64,000 bases of DNA from Toxotes chatareus (Eukaryota; Chordata; Actinopteri; Toxotidae). The notes beneath the pieces are model-generated. The model was not told the DNA's origin. It did no database searches and saw only the letters and a program-made list of their open reading frames with translations. Below are positions 1 through 13,447 of this stretch, piece after piece (within the stretch, counting starts at the first letter, position 1; each line of letters begins with the position of its first letter). A program made the translations under genes and the position numbers. Where the stretch lies: assembly GCA_016801885.1 (NCBI GenBank), contig CM028897.1:13144501-13208500 (forward strand), given 5' to 3'.

Positions 1-673
1 AGCCACTGGACTGGTTGCTAAGACTAAAGATGATGACTCTTTGTATTTGAGGCAGGAAGAACATCGCTCAGATAACGCTGGGAGAGAGCAGGATGCTTTT
101 AGAGACTCAGAAAAAAAGAAAGACACCAAAATTCTACATTTGAGACTCTACTGCTTCTATTTTTATCTTTTGTGTTTCTGTCAGTCTATGCCAGTGTGTC
201 AGTCTCTCCTGTGTTGTTGCGTCTACATGTTGTCAGGTTGATAGAAAGGTCTTCACAGATGATGAATCTATCAGAGGTGAGCAGTTTGGAAAGTCAACTG
301 CAGCCGCACAGCATGCCTGGTTATTGGCAGCAATGCTGCTTGTGTCCATGATGTCAGTACATCACGGATACAAACAGCATTTAGTGTTTACGCTGCCTCT
401 GTGTGTGAGTTTACACACAACACACAACAGAAGTGTGCAGCAAACAAACAGCAAGAGATGAAGTATCTTAACATTTATTAATATGTAATGTGACGATCAT
501 ATTGTGACCCAGTTCAGTTTGTCGTTTACTGCCTGGTAAAGGAAATGAGAAGTGTGTGTTTGTGTGTGAGTGGATACACAGTCAGAGGCACGCACACGGT
601 GATTGAGTTATACTATAGGAGTATTTAGATAATAAGTCTATGAAGGTCACACGTGTGTGTGTTTGAATGTGGC

Positions 674-679
674 TTGTGT

Positions 680-713
<34 letters not shown>
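674..713. repeat. TG dinucleotide microsatellite
   Basis: A run of TG repeats interrupted once by a TC step, in the probable first intron of slc17a7. Typical fish simple repeat. Confidence 0.95.
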
Positions 714-715
<2 letters not shown>

Positions 716-2837
716 ACAGGAAAGAGAAAAAAAAAAGTGGTGTGACAGGATGGGGAGGAGGGTGTCTCCCTGGGTGACACAGTCCCACCGAGACCCAATC
801 TGTTCACTTCAGGGAGAACGTGAGAGGCTCTGGGAGGAAGAGGGAGACACCCCTATATTCAAATTACAAAGTAACAGCAGAAAGGGTGAAATCATTTTTA
901 GACTGAAGTGGGTGGGCTGGGGTGAGCCATGGTTTACGTACAGAACATGGATATGGACATATAATGACCAGGGCGTCTGCCGTTATATAATGTTTTTCCT
1001 GTCAACCTCCCTCGCTGTCTCTGTCATCCTCTTATGAGAGGATTATGCAGAACGCTCTCTGAATTGGTGAATTTAATATACAGAGTAAAAAGAGTCCCAG
1101 GTCACCAAGCAGCACGTGAGAGTCACAGTGTAATTTTGTCAGATCCAATATTCTTGTAAATTCTCACAATTTAAAAGCAAAATCATTTTGACTATTAAGG
1201 GAGGGAAAGTTGTTGAAGACAAAGATCTGCCTGTGGGCCCCAGGCAGATCTTTCACTCCATTTACCTCCTTATTAAAAGAAACAGAGATTGTCTGTCATA
1301 CTAGCTGTAAATTTAGTGTCACATTAAACATGAGTGGTGGACATGCAAATGAACAGCAGTTTTTAAATTATTTTTCTTCTATTTGAGGTAGATCTACAAA
1401 ATTATTGAAAAAAGATATGTTAACTGAATCAAAGAGTTAAAATCTAATGTGTGAACTCATTTTATTTTTAAAAATGATTCACTTTGACTTTCTCAGGTTG
1501 ACTTTGTACACATCATGTCAGACTTTTTATTCAGGTTTTTATGTTGAAGGTTGAACTTTGCTCCTTGTGCTCAGGTGAAAAGCACAGATACGAGCTCAGT
1601 TTGAGGTGTGAGTAGTTACAGAGCCTCCACTGAGCCTGTTACTATTGCAATTATGATATTTCAGAGAGCCTGAGGTCACGGGACTCCTGCCTGCTCGTGC
1701 TCTCTGGCTCATTAATTGTTGCCAGCTGAGACCAATCAGGTCCTCGCTACGCTAACAAGAGAGGCTGCATCAGATCAGTTGAAAAGCTTGTAGTACTGAG
1801 AGTCTCACACAAAGACAAATGTCCAGGGATGACTCTTCTATATGTGTCCCTCATACATGTACTTGCTCAGGAACGTAGCAGGTTTTAACAGACCAGTACA
1901 GTTACGATGCTGACAGGTAGGCATTGTGACAAATGCTGGTTTACATCGAGATTACTGTATATGTTTGTAAACTGAAAGTGTCAATGAACTCAGTCACTAC
2001 CACCTTCAAACACCATATTAGAAGAGGGCTACCTTTAGCTAGTCAGCTATTTTAGGACACACACTCACACACACTTGGGTGAGATTGCCCTTCAGTGGGA
2101 AGAATCCGTAATTAACAGTAATTTTTGCTGTGGGCTAGTCTCGTTAGCTGGTAGCATATGTGTAGGTGTCAGGCCGCAATCTGTCTTGAGGTTTAATGAG
2201 GATCCTCCTGCAACCTTCACTAACTCTGAAGCAGAATACTGAGCTCCACTCGGGGTGGGGTGGGGGGTTGTGGCGGGCGAGTCAGCACATTTGTTTGGTA
2301 CAGAGAGGACAAAGGTGTGAGCTCGGCCAACTGATTCAACAGAAAACATGTACGCACCTTCCTTTGTGTCACATCAGCTTTTTGATCAACTTATTGCTTA
2401 GGATTACAGGATTTGTAACAATGTCATCTCTCTGTTTCTTCTTTTTCTTTAATGCACTGCGGCACTCATGCTGAAGCTCCATGCCCACAGGCCAATGCAC
2501 CTTCAATCAGATTTATGTGTCATGTGCCTGCAGGTGTTGTAGCTGAAACAATACAGGTGACAGGAAATTTCTCAAAAGTTACCACCAAAGAAGAGAGGCA
2601 AAATATATACTGGACATTTTAGAAACCATTTGTTTGATTTGAAAATGATCAATTTTATCGAACTGCATCACAACAAAAGAACTGAAAAACTGAATCAAAG
2701 GCCAGCATGGACTCAACAGTGTGTCGTGATTGAGAGAGGAGCACACTGAACCATGCCCAGTGCTACTCTGTCCTTCCATATTCATTTCCGGAAGTAAATC
2801 ATTTTTGTAATCCTAATCTGAATGTTGTGACAGATTA

Positions 2838-2868
<31 letters not shown>

Positions 2869-2870
2869 GA
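2838..2870. repeat. GA-rich microsatellite
   Basis: Two blocks of GA repeats separated by a GGA step. Simple repeat in the probable first intron of slc17a7. Confidence 0.9.
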
Positions 2871-3706
2871 CGCAGCCTCTCTAATCTCTTACAAATTCCA
2901 AAACGCTGCTTTACAAAGCATTACTTTTCCTTTTGTCCTTTCTGTCTTACTTGAAAAACAGAATATCTCATGATGTCTCCAGGTTTCATTTATAGATCAC
3001 TTTAAAAAGTGGCATATCTTGTTTTTATTGCTTGTTTATTGACTGATTGCATGAATGTGTAAAGAGATTATGCAGAGTCTGCTGTGTGGAAATGGGGGGA
3101 GGGAGTGGAATCCACAAGCATAACTAAGAAATATAACGACTGCATGGGTGAGACGCAGAGAAGCACACAGACCAGCCAGCAGATAGATAGATAGATAGTG
3201 GCAGATTACGGTGTAAAAGCGAGAGTAAATTATTTATCTCACACAAAAACACATCAATAATTAAGCCCTGTCAGAGTCTGACTTGTCTTGTGTGTGAATA
3301 AGTTATCTTGGAGTTTCAGTGCGCTGAGAGCCTTCGAGAGATGAATTGTCTTGAATGTTTGCTTGAAAGACAGAGCAGCAGTATTCAGTGCGGTAAACAC
3401 TTGTTTTTAGGAACGTATTGAAGCTCGAATATGAAATGAAATTAAAAAAAAGGCAACGATCTTCACCACATGGAACAAATCCTTGTGGTGATTGTGCCTT
3501 TTTCTGTGCATAATTCTCCAGCTCACTGACTAACTGGATCAGCCAAATGGAAAGTGGACGGCTGACACACGAGTGCGCTTCGCTGTGAATTTGTACATAC
3601 TCAAAAAAACACTCTCAGGTTAAAATATATGTATATGGAAACTGCTGTGTCTGATTGAATTGTAGGAACCTGTATCTGCAGCTAGCATTTACATAGGTCT
3701 GCTGCT

Positions 3707-3777
3707 TGTGTGTGTGTGCGTGCGTGCGTGCATGTGTGTGCGTGTGTGTGTGTGCGTGTGTGTGTGTGTGTGTGTGG
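3707..3777. repeat. TG/TGCG compound microsatellite
   Basis: A roughly 70 base run alternating TG and TGCG units. It opens several spurious frames rich in His-Thr on the opposite strand. Confidence 0.95.
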
Positions 3778-4904
3778 TGGGGGGGTTGTTGTTGAGAGAA
3801 AGGAGGTTGTAACACACAGATGGTCGCTCTCCTGACTTCTCTGTTTGACTCCTGTGGAAAAAAGTGACACTCGCCATTTGACAGAAAGGGTCTTGCACAA
3901 ACTGAGTAATGGCCTAAAATAACATGAAATTATGGTCTAAGAAAAAATAAGGAATAATTTAAGTAATTTAAGGGCAAACACAGAGGGTCTTTGGCTGACA
4001 AAAAGACATTCTAGACAAAAAAAAATTACGTGTGTGACAGAATAGATGTATGTTTTTATTATTTAACCTTTAAATATTGATTGAACTCTTGACAAATTTT
4101 ACTGTGAATTGTTAACCTGTAAATGCTTCTGCTTTTCTACAAAACTTCCTTTCACTTAGTCAACATAATGCACATGAGTATTTGTGTTATGTTAAGCAGG
4201 TCATCTCATCTCAAAGACATCAGACGCTAAGACAAGAATTCATCCCTTTAACTGCTTTCATTATCTGAGTTTTTTCATCCGTCTGTGCACTCACACACTG
4301 TCTGAATAACCTCAGAGTATTAACACACAAGCGTGTGCGTTCAGTGATATTATGTGGTTAGATGTCGGCCTCCAGAGAGCTCCCGTTTGCATCTGAGAGA
4401 CTGGACATCTTGAACAGCACCAGTATGGCAGCAGGTCCCCAGGCGTCCTGAAGGAGCGGACACTGGGGGAATGTGCTGTCATAGCTGAGTCTGCTCCTCG
4501 GCCAGTGACAGCTGCTTCCACACACTGGGACATGCTGAGTCAGAAACGACCCCCAACACAGTGCATGTTGTCTGCATGGAGGTGTTTGTGTGTTTATATC
4601 TGTGAGACAAGTAAACGAATGCCACACAATCTAAGCATTAAAAATATTAAATATTAAATTGCTCCTCCCAGAGAATTGCAGAGAGCCATGTGGTGTCAGC
4701 AGTATGTGCACAAAAAAATGAAGAGGGGACTCGGGCCACCATGTCTCCCCCTTTTCAAGCTTTAACATCCAAACAAATAACTTTTTAAATCATTCGCGGC
4801 TTCTCCCTCTTTCCCTCTTTTTCACAAGGAACACTTCTCTGAAAAGTAACATAATTTTCTAAGGTGCAGAAATGGACACACTGTGTCTCTGTGTCTCCCC
4901 TCAG

Positions 4905-7900
4905 GCTGATTGAGAAGCGGCAGCCCAATGGAGAAACCATTGAGTTATCAGCAGAGGGCCGCCCTGAGATGGTGGAGGAGAAGGAGCTGCCGGTGGTGGA
5001 CTGTACCTGCTTTGGTTTGCCCAGGAGGTACATCATCGCCATCCTGTCTGGCCTGGGATTCTGCATCTCCTTTGGCATCAGGTGCAACCTGGGTGTGGCC
5101 ATTGTAAGCATGGTCAATGACCACACTGTCTACAAAGGCAACAAGGAAGTACTTGTGGTGAGTGGCACATCAGAAATCAAAGGTTTTATACCTTTACTTT
5201 ATTTGGCAAGGACATTTGCATTTTTAGACAAGCATCATTTAATATATTTTTAAGAAGCTGTTTCTTTTTCTTTACAACTTGCTTTATTTTTGTTCAGGAC
5301 CTGATTACTGCCAGTAAAGATTATTTCTAATATTTAATTAATTTTTATCATTTATACCTGTAGATTTACTAAATGGAGGCGGTTGCTGCTCTGATGACTG
5401 TTACCTTCTCCATTTTATAATTGTAGACATTTCAAATTTAATTGTTAAAGTTGTACATACATTTCTTTCTCCAGGCTGCACAGTTCACCTGGGACCCTGA
5501 GACAGTGGGGATGATCCATGGCTCCTTCTTCTGGGGCTACATCGTCACACAGATCCCGGGTGGCTTTATATGTCAAAAATTTGCAGCCAACAGGTGAATC
5601 TCTTCAAATTTACAAAATTTTCTCCAATATGGGCCTTACTGAATTCTAGCTTGCTATAATTTGCTTTAGGTAAGCTATAAAAAAAAAAAAAAAGAAATTT
5701 CTTTACAGAACTGAAATCAGTAAACAACATGCAACCCCAAACATACTAGCAAGGCTTTATTTTTTATTAGTGTGTCTTGTGCTGCTGTTGTCACTATTGC
5801 ATATTTGATCTTTATTTGTCTTTTGTGTGTTTTAAGAGTGTTTGGCTTTGCCATAGTGGCCACCTCCACCCTCAACATGCTGATTCCATCTGCCGCTCGC
5901 TGCCATTACAGCTGCGTCATATTGGTCAGGATATGCCAGGGCCTTGTTGAGGTACAACATGTTTTTGTGTGCACAGTGTTTGCAGGACTGTGTGTTAGGC
6001 TGCTCCTACATCCACGAGTGTCTCCCTGACTGAATTTTGTCCTTCAGGGTGTATCATACCCAGCCTGCCACGGGATCTGGGCCAAGTGGGCACCTCCTCT
6101 GGAGAGAAGTCGATTAGCCACAACAGCCTTTTGTGGTAAAGTTTCAACACCCCCCGTGACACACTTCCCCAAAATTCAATATCTGTGATATCAAAATCTT
6201 TGGGATCTCCACTAGAATTACGTTATGCAGCCACCAGGTGTTTCAGCAAATTTTAAAAGTACATGACGAGAATAGTAGTATACACTGAGCATTTTGAGTG
6301 CAGAAATTACTATACTGTATGGCTAATAAAGGATAATAAATGATCTCTTGCTTTTCTTTATGTTTGATTCCTTCTTAGGTTCCTATGCAGGGGCTGTGGT
6401 GGCCATGCCTTTAGCTGGGATACTGGTGCAATACACTGGGTGGCCTTCAGTATTCTACGTCTATGGTTAGTACCCTTATACTCAAATGTGTGTTGGTTTA
6501 CTGCACTACTGTGACTGTTCAGCCAAATAATTTAGTAATACACTAGCATTCTTCAGCTCAAATGCAAATGTGTCCAAATCCATTGCCTATTTTTTTTTTT
6601 TATGTGAATCTCAGGGACTTAAATGTGTCCGCATCAGGTGATCAAAATATTCAAGTGAAAGGTTTGGTGCTGGCTACATTTTTGGAATTTAAAAAAATGT
6701 TTGCAGAGTACTTTCACACTTAGAGTACTTTGTTATTGCTCGTCCTCTGTTACATTTCCATGTCCATTTCCAGGCACACAGATTTCCATATAGCATTTAA
6801 CAATACCTCCTGAACAGTAGCTTTCTTCCCAGCCTACAACTGATGTTGTAAACCTCAGCACAGTTTATATGTTGTGAAGCTAAACTATGCTGAGCTCTGT
6901 TTCATTTTCTCTAGTTCTCTCTCACTGCTGTTACCTTTAACTCAACGTCTCTCGCTCTTTCTTTGCCTCTGTCTTTTGCTTTCTCGCTCTTCCTCTCCCA
7001 GGCAGCTTTGGGATATTCTGGTATTTGTTCTGGATTCTGGTGTCATATGAGAGTCCCGCAGTGCATCCCACCATCACACCAGAGGAGAGGAAGTACATTG
7101 AAGATGCAATCGGAGAGTCTTCGACTTTTCTCAATCCTCTCCAAGTATGACACTACGTGATGTTCATGTGTAGCCTATCAGTCAAACACTGAAACACTCT
7201 CAGACCTACATGCAAACACACATAGTGCTGATAGACACATTCAGCTGACTCTCTAGTTCTTGATCAATCAGTAATCAGTGCATCCAAGTAATATCTTATT
7301 CCTTTTGCTGGCAGAAATTTAAAACCCCATGGAGACACTTCTTCACCTCCATGCCAGTCTATGCCATCATTGTGGCGAACTTCTGCAGGAGCTGGACCTT
7401 CTACCTGCTGCTCATCAGCCAGCCAGCCTACTTTGAAGAGGTCTTTGGCTTTGAGATCAGCAAAGTAAGATAATATCATACCATATATGTGGCTATAAAG
7501 ACAGCTGTTACAGACTTTTTTTTTTTTTTTTTTTTAGAAATGTACTTCGGTCACTTACTGTGGCCAACTTGTAATTTCACAGCAGCGATTAGGTGATTAG
7601 GGGCTAGGGCCTTGCTCAAGGACACTTCAACTGCCGTTAAAGGAAAATTCAGTCATGTTTTTTTTTCAACCTGGGTTTTACTCTCAGAATTGTGTCTGTT
7701 TTGACTATGACTGAGAATAACTTTGTCCTTGCCAACTCAAGCATTTTAAATAATTTATGTCGAATTTAAGTTCATTTGGAAAGCATTAGGGGATTTGGCA
7801 CTGCACAGTGTTTTATTTTGAGTCGCATTTCCCACAGCTCTACAAACAGAGATGGTGCTAAGTTATTACAGAAAAGCTACAGTTTGGAGAATAAGCCATA

Positions 7901-10456
7901 GGTTGAAAAATAGTAGAATTTTGCTTTTATGAGGGGTTTCAGGAAATTAAACTCATCTATACAAAACACCTTGGAGTCAAGATTACAATTAATTCATCTT
8001 AAGATTACTCTCAGTGAAAATCCCCCTAAACTGTTTATAATGTGTGAATTGCTGTGGTCCTGTTTATATACTGTAATTATGATGTGCGTATGTGAAGTAA
8101 AAAAAATTAAGTTGAAATGATCTTTTTCTGTTAAATTCAGAAACAAGATAACAATTGTCTGAGGAGTGACATGATAAAGCCATTGGTATGTTGGGAGGAA
8201 CAGACAGCCTCTATCTGATAGCAGACAGTGTAGAGGTGAAATGAAATAAGGGAAGAAACAGGGAGAGAACATGCAAAAAGGTCCCCTGCTGGACTGGGTA
8301 TATGGTCACACCCAGACCACCAGGACATCTCCAAGTGTTGGTATTTTAGTTCTTCTCCTCTCATATCTATTTTTTTCTTTCTTTCTTTCTTTTTATTTAT
8401 TTATTTATTATATCATTTAGCTCATGTCACTTAAATTAGCTTCAAAAGAGCTTTAATCAGCATAAACATTCACTATGATCAAAATCATTGTGATGCTACT
8501 AATATTTCTGGCTTGGACTGAAAGAGGAGATTTTCAGTCTGTTTCGACCTTCATCTCCCCATCGTCCCTTGTACTCTAGGAATGAATATACTATTCTTAT
8601 GTCTCTCTCTCTCTCCTCTCTCTCTGTCACACAATCACTCCCTCCCTTTCCTTTTTCAGGTGGGCTTAGTGTCAGCTTTGCCCCATCTGGTGATGACAAT
8701 CATCGTGCCTGTTGGAGGCCAGTTGGCAGACTACCTGAGAAGCCACAACCTGATGTCCACCACCAACGTCAGGAAGATGATGAACTGTGGAGGTGAGAGT
8801 AGGAGGAGGGTGAGGAAGAATGAAACTGATGGGGGGATAAAAGAAAACTCGTGACAGTGTGTGACAAGAGCAGAAACTGAGCTATGCCATAATGAATGCA
8901 GCCCCATTTATTTATATCCTGTTTAAAATATCTTTGTCGTGTCATTTAAAGCACTGACTGAAGTGAAACAGAATTGATAGAAAGACTGAGAAAGTGAGAC
9001 TGAAAGAATGTGGTGCAGGCCTTCCTGCTATTTCCTCCTAAAAGTTAAGGCACTACTTTTACCCAGCAACTCTCATTTAAAGTGCAGCAGCTGCCAGTAC
9101 TGGGATCGTATTAATATTCATGCACAATTTAAAGGTTACATCAATTGTTCTAATTTAAGTGCACGAACAAGCATACAATGTCTGTCATGACACACTATAT
9201 ATACAACATACTTATAATGCACTATTGTGTAACAGAGAACCAGTGATTGTTGAGACAGAGTATAAAGTTGTGGATAGTACTCCTCAATCCTCTCTTCCCG
9301 ATGTGTGTACACGGATGTGTTTCAGGTTTTGGAATGGAGGCTACCCTCTTACTGGTGGTGGGATACTCTCACACAAAAGGTGTTGCTATTTCCTTCTTGG
9401 TCCTCGCTGTGGGTTTCAGTGGATTTGCTATCTCAGGTAAGAGATGTTATAAAATAATAAATTGGAAGCCCGTTTTAGTCAGATCTGCTGTTATGCCACC
9501 TTTTAACAGTGTGAAAGTCTGAGTGATTTTGGTCTAAACTATCAAATCAGAAATAACTTGTCGCTCTTATTCTAAAGGAACAGTTTGACATTTTGGGAAA
9601 TATACATATTGTTATTTTTTTTATTCTTCCACCCTCATTGATTTCTCTGTGCTATTTCTCTTAAATATTTTGTGAGTATATGGTGTTTTTCTTTCTAACC
9701 CTAAACATGAAAATCAGTGTCAGTAACACTGAAAACCAAAAAAAACTGTTTTTTGTGTTTCTCTCTTAGGGTTTAATGTCAATCACTTGGATATTGCCCC
9801 TCGATATGCCAGTATACTGATGGGCATCTCTAATGGTGTGGGAACATTATCTGGTATGGTGTGTCCTCTCATAGTGGGAGCCATGACCAAACACAAGGTA
9901 CATCCATTCATATACACATAAAAATCTATTGATATTTATGTATACATTTAATGAGATGAGGCAAAATCATTCTTCAACTTGGCTTTTTTTTTTCCAATAT
10001 TTCAGACACGTGAGGAGTGGCAGTATGTCTTCCTCATAGCTTCCCTCGTTCATTATGGAGGAGTGATTTTCTATGGTATGACCTGACAATGAATACAGTG
10101 TTTTGTGAGGAACATGTAGAAGACCTCAGTCTAAATACTGATCATATTTTTTCATAGGACTCTTTGCATCAGGAGAAAAGCAGGCGTGGGCAGATATAGA
10201 GGATACGAGCGACGAGAAGTGTGGTATCATTAATGAGGATGAACTGGCCAATGAGACAGAGGAGCTCTACCGTGGAGGCGGGCAGTACGGGGCCATAACC
10301 CAACCAGTGGTTGGTTCCAACGGAGGAGGGGGAGGAGGAGGAGGAGGAGGAGGAGCTGGATGGGTGACGGACTGGGATAAATCTGAGGAGTATGTTCAGC
10401 CACCCGGATACAACTCTTACATGTATGGGGGAGAAGAGGAGAGGGCGCTGACATAG
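4905..10456 (+). CDS. slc17a7: Vesicular glutamate transporter 1 (VGLUT1), missing first exon
   Basis: Proton- and potential-driven loader of glutamate into synaptic vesicles (SLC17 branch of the major facilitator superfamily, about 12 membrane helices). Twelve exons join in frame: 4905-5157, 5475-5593, 5837-5951, 6048-6135, 6379-6465, 7002-7144, 7315-7464, 8660-8792, 9326-9436, 9770-9897, 10006-10075, 10158-10456. They encode 564 aa plus stop; about 20 N-terminal residues lie on an exon not found here. Landmarks are VVDCTCFGLPRRYI before helix 1, SFGIRCNLG with the conserved Arg, GMIHGSFFWGY, VRICQGLVEGVSYPACHG with the charged pair used for transport, and FCRSWTFYLLL. The cytosolic tail carries an 11-glycine run (10322-10354) and ends in EEERALT. 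The tail differs from mammalian VGLUT1, but the N-terminal segment (NGETIELSAEGRP) fits fish slc17a7 as I remember it. slc17a6 is the main alternative; the position beside gys1 and pold1 favours slc17a7. Confidence 0.93.
7589..7635. repeat. Possible fragment of a dispersed fish repeat
   Basis: Within an slc17a7 intron, the string around CCTTGCTCAAGGACACTTCA matches from memory a phrase that recurs in many fish genomes. Family not identified. Confidence 0.35.
9573..9612. repeat. Fragment of a dispersed teleost repeat
   Basis: In the slc17a7 intron after 9436, the phrase AGGAACAGTTTGACATTTTG followed by GGGAAATA is one I recognise as recurring in many percomorph genomes. Only a short end of the element is clear here. 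Confidence 0.45.
10322..10354 (+). repeat. GGA trinucleotide run encoding polyglycine
   Basis: Eleven consecutive glycine codons, ten GGA and one GGG, in the cytosolic C-terminal tail of slc17a7. The frame continues through the run to the stop at 10454-10456, so it is translated. Confidence 0.9.
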
Positions 10457-10622
10457 AAGATGACATGATACAAGTTTAAAAAAAAAAAGAAAAAGATAAA
10501 GAATAGAGGAAGATTGTTTTTGGTAAGAGAGAGTCACTGCAATACTGAATGGACCTCCTGTGTGCTTTTGTACGATATTTACAACTGCACATATCAAAAG
10601 TATGCGCCTGATTCATTCCATT

Positions 10623-10694
10623 GTGTGTGAGTCTGTTTGTGTTTGTGTGTGCGTGCGTGCGTGCGTGCGTGCAAGCGTGTGTGTAAGCATGTGC
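10623..10694. repeat. TG/CGTG compound microsatellite
   Basis: Imperfect TG and GTGC repeats in the presumed 3' UTR of slc17a7. Confidence 0.9.
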
Positions 10695-11434
10695 ATGCAG
10701 GTGTTAGAGTCGTTAATGTACATTAACACACACAGTTCTCATCTGCAAAAAAATGAGCTCATCTCCTAGACTTCCTTCCTGCTCCTGGGCTTGTTGTGAT
10801 TGGTCAGGAGTTTGGTTTCCACGACATCACTGAGGAGATTCTGTGAGTGTGTGTTTTTGTGTGTGTGCACATGTGTTTGTGTGTGTGTGTGGTGGGCTTT
10901 TTGCCTGTACAGCAAGTCTCTCAAGCCTCTAGCATTGTGTTGTATTTAAATTTTTATGTGTAGACCACACATTTGCTTTTTTGTTGTTGTTTTTTTGAGA
11001 GGAAAGCACCTTTGGGGCCTCGGTTTTGAAAGGTAAAAACTTTTTAGCTTCCAACATTGTTGATAACGTCAACACAAAAGCCCATTCTCTATTTATCCAG
11101 TTATATTGATCACATGATAAAATCAACACACAGACTAAAAGTACACGAGGCCCCTTGTGGACAATGTTGTTCAGACACTGGTGATGCATCCAGTTAATTT
11201 TGCTTCACCACAGCAACATTAGTTTCCAACAGTATCCAAGGCGTGCATATATAACATATGCTTGCACATGGTAGTCAACATGGGTTTGTGTGGTGAGAAT
11301 CTGTCATGTTTAAAACCCTCGTGTCAACTTTTAAACTTTTCAGTCAGAGAGGAAGAAAGGTGCTTAGGTGTTGTATCAGTCTGTGTTTGTGTTTGTAAGG
11401 CTGTAATGCTTTTCTTATAACAGGCTGCCCTTAA

Positions 11435-11436
<2 letters not shown>

Positions 11437-11469
<33 letters not shown>
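11437..11469. repeat. TG microsatellite
   Basis: About 16 uninterrupted TG units in the presumed slc17a7 3' UTR or intergenic DNA. Confidence 0.95.
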
Positions 11470-11472
<3 letters not shown>

Positions 11473-13402
11473 GCGTGTGTGCACAAAGGCGCACACTTGA
11501 GTTTGTGCACAAAGCTGCATGTGGTGTCTAGCTGAATCTCACCTGGGTCTGACCTAACTAGGTCACGTCCAGCCAGACCTATGGGTCACAAAGCACATAT
11601 CATGAGTAATCATCTGACACTTGTGACTTTCCATTTGGTGTGTATGCTCCCACTGGAGGGGTGGCCCAGAATGACAAGTAGAGTGTGATAGTTGCTTAAC
11701 TGTTCCGCTGCTTAACCAGCGCGGAACAATAGTTAAAATATTCCCAGGCATCACAGCACGTGCTGCCTCTCTTTCTGCCTTTTTGTCTGTTTCTCTGTGG
11801 CTGCCTCTCCCTCCGGTTTCTTCCCTGTGGTCAGCAGGACATTCTCTGTTCTCTCCTTCTCAGTCTTTAACCTCTGTTGGTGCTGTTTCCATGTCTTTAA
11901 ATGTCAGTCATGTTTGAGTTGGTGGGTCAGAGCTTTTCAGACTGTGAGTGTGTGTCTGTGTGTGTGTGGTACTGAGTGTGTTGTTGTGTTGGGTGCAGGT
12001 GCTGAAACATTGTGCGGTGAGCATGTTTTAATGAGCACAGCAGTGCAGTGCCCCATCATCCCTCTCTTCCTTTTACACACACACAAACACACACACAGGG
12101 TGCTAATTTCATGCAGGAACAGTTAAGTGCACCATGCGCAGTGCGCAGAAGGAGTGGTGGCACAATATTTGGTATTTATGTGGCAGTAGGAGTAAAGGAC
12201 ACCCATGGCGGGCATGGAAACAGGGTGGGATTAGCAAAAATTAATTATCATACATTATCAGAGGGTATATTCAGGTTTGTTGACAGTCATGGCCAATCAC
12301 ATCGCACTGACAGCTGGGTAGATGAGTGAAGAGTCCAGAGGTGTTTCTCCTGAATGGACACCAGAAACATTCCCATACAGGAGGGGAAAACACCTCATCT
12401 TGCGGGTTGCACAGAACAACTTTTTGCACCTGCTCATACAGTAGATAGAGCCAACAGATTCAGACATGAAACGTGCACGCACACGGACACACACACTCAT
12501 ACACACACATGTTCTGCATTCTGCTTGTACTCACAGGTCATGCCAACACAGTCATTTATTTTTAAATGTAAAAGTATATCTGCAGACGGCTCTTTCTCAA
12601 ATCAAGAGTCTATTTATTCTATAGTCTGTTTAACTTACAGAAGGTTTGTGATTTTCTCTCACTTCAGTGAGAAAAGAAAAAATACACTGCTGGAATGTTA
12701 AAAAGGATTTCTTTGAATCAAATGGGGGTCAAGTGGTAAAATGTGTTGGTATGTCAATAAATTATTTTTAAAAAGCGACTAAGGCATATTACCCATTTTG
12801 TTTTGAGTGAAATGTCTCAAAGACATGAATGATTATTCATGTGAACAATTTCATTTTTAAGTGTTGTATCAGTGTATTTTTAATCATGTTTCTTCTTTGT
12901 CTCAGTTTATGGCTGTTCCAGTGTTGTCCTCCTCCTTCTTGATGAAATGTATGGTTACCTGGTGGGAATCAGTGTAAAAATAAATAAATAAATAAAAATA
13001 AATAATAGTATTTAAACATGCGAAAATGTGGAAAATATTCTATGTATAAAAGATGTAAATGTGAGATATCCTTGTGTATAATAAAATTTAAGTCATTTAA
13101 GACTATGTCACTATTTCAGCACAATCATGTCATCATCAGGATTTATCACCCAAACAGTGTGATGATGCATTAAATTAGTGTTGAATATATTTCTTTTACA
13201 TCATGAGCACAATGTCAGTTCTCTGTCTCTCTCTCTCTCTTTCTCTTTCAGGACAGATGGATGCAGGATTATCTCTGTGATTTTAGGCAAAGATTAGATA
13301 GGAGAGCAGATGCACTCGGTGGGAGAGTGAGCGAGAACCATGGACGTCACAGACAAGGGAAGTGAGGAGGATGGACCAGAGGGTGGGGCATGATGCTTGC
13401 TC

Positions 13403-13447
13403 TGTGTGTGTGTGTGTGTGTGTGCGCGTGCGTGTGTGTGTGTGTGT
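13403..13447. repeat. TG/CG microsatellite
   Basis: TG repeats with a CGCG interruption in intergenic DNA between slc17a7 and the Ras gene. Confidence 0.95.

Larger units (their letters stand above)
1..4904. other. slc17a7 upstream region or first intron, no gene recognised
   Basis: I see no convincing exon in this 4.9 kb. The first recognised slc17a7 coding exon begins at 4905 in the middle of a codon, so an earlier coding exon must exist. No ATG-led match to the usual VGLUT1 N-terminus (about 20 residues) was found here, so this stretch is probably intron 1 and the start exon lies left of the window. It holds TG and GA microsatellites (674-713, 2838-2870, 3707-3777), a short GATA run near 3183-3198, and homeobox- and E-box-like motifs around 1690-1735. 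The open frames over the TG runs are low-complexity shadows. Confidence 0.6.

Noticed and set aside
657..1037. 126-codon frame through a TG repeat
   Set aside because: The start is inside a microsatellite and the rest shows no similarity or splice logic for slc17a7.
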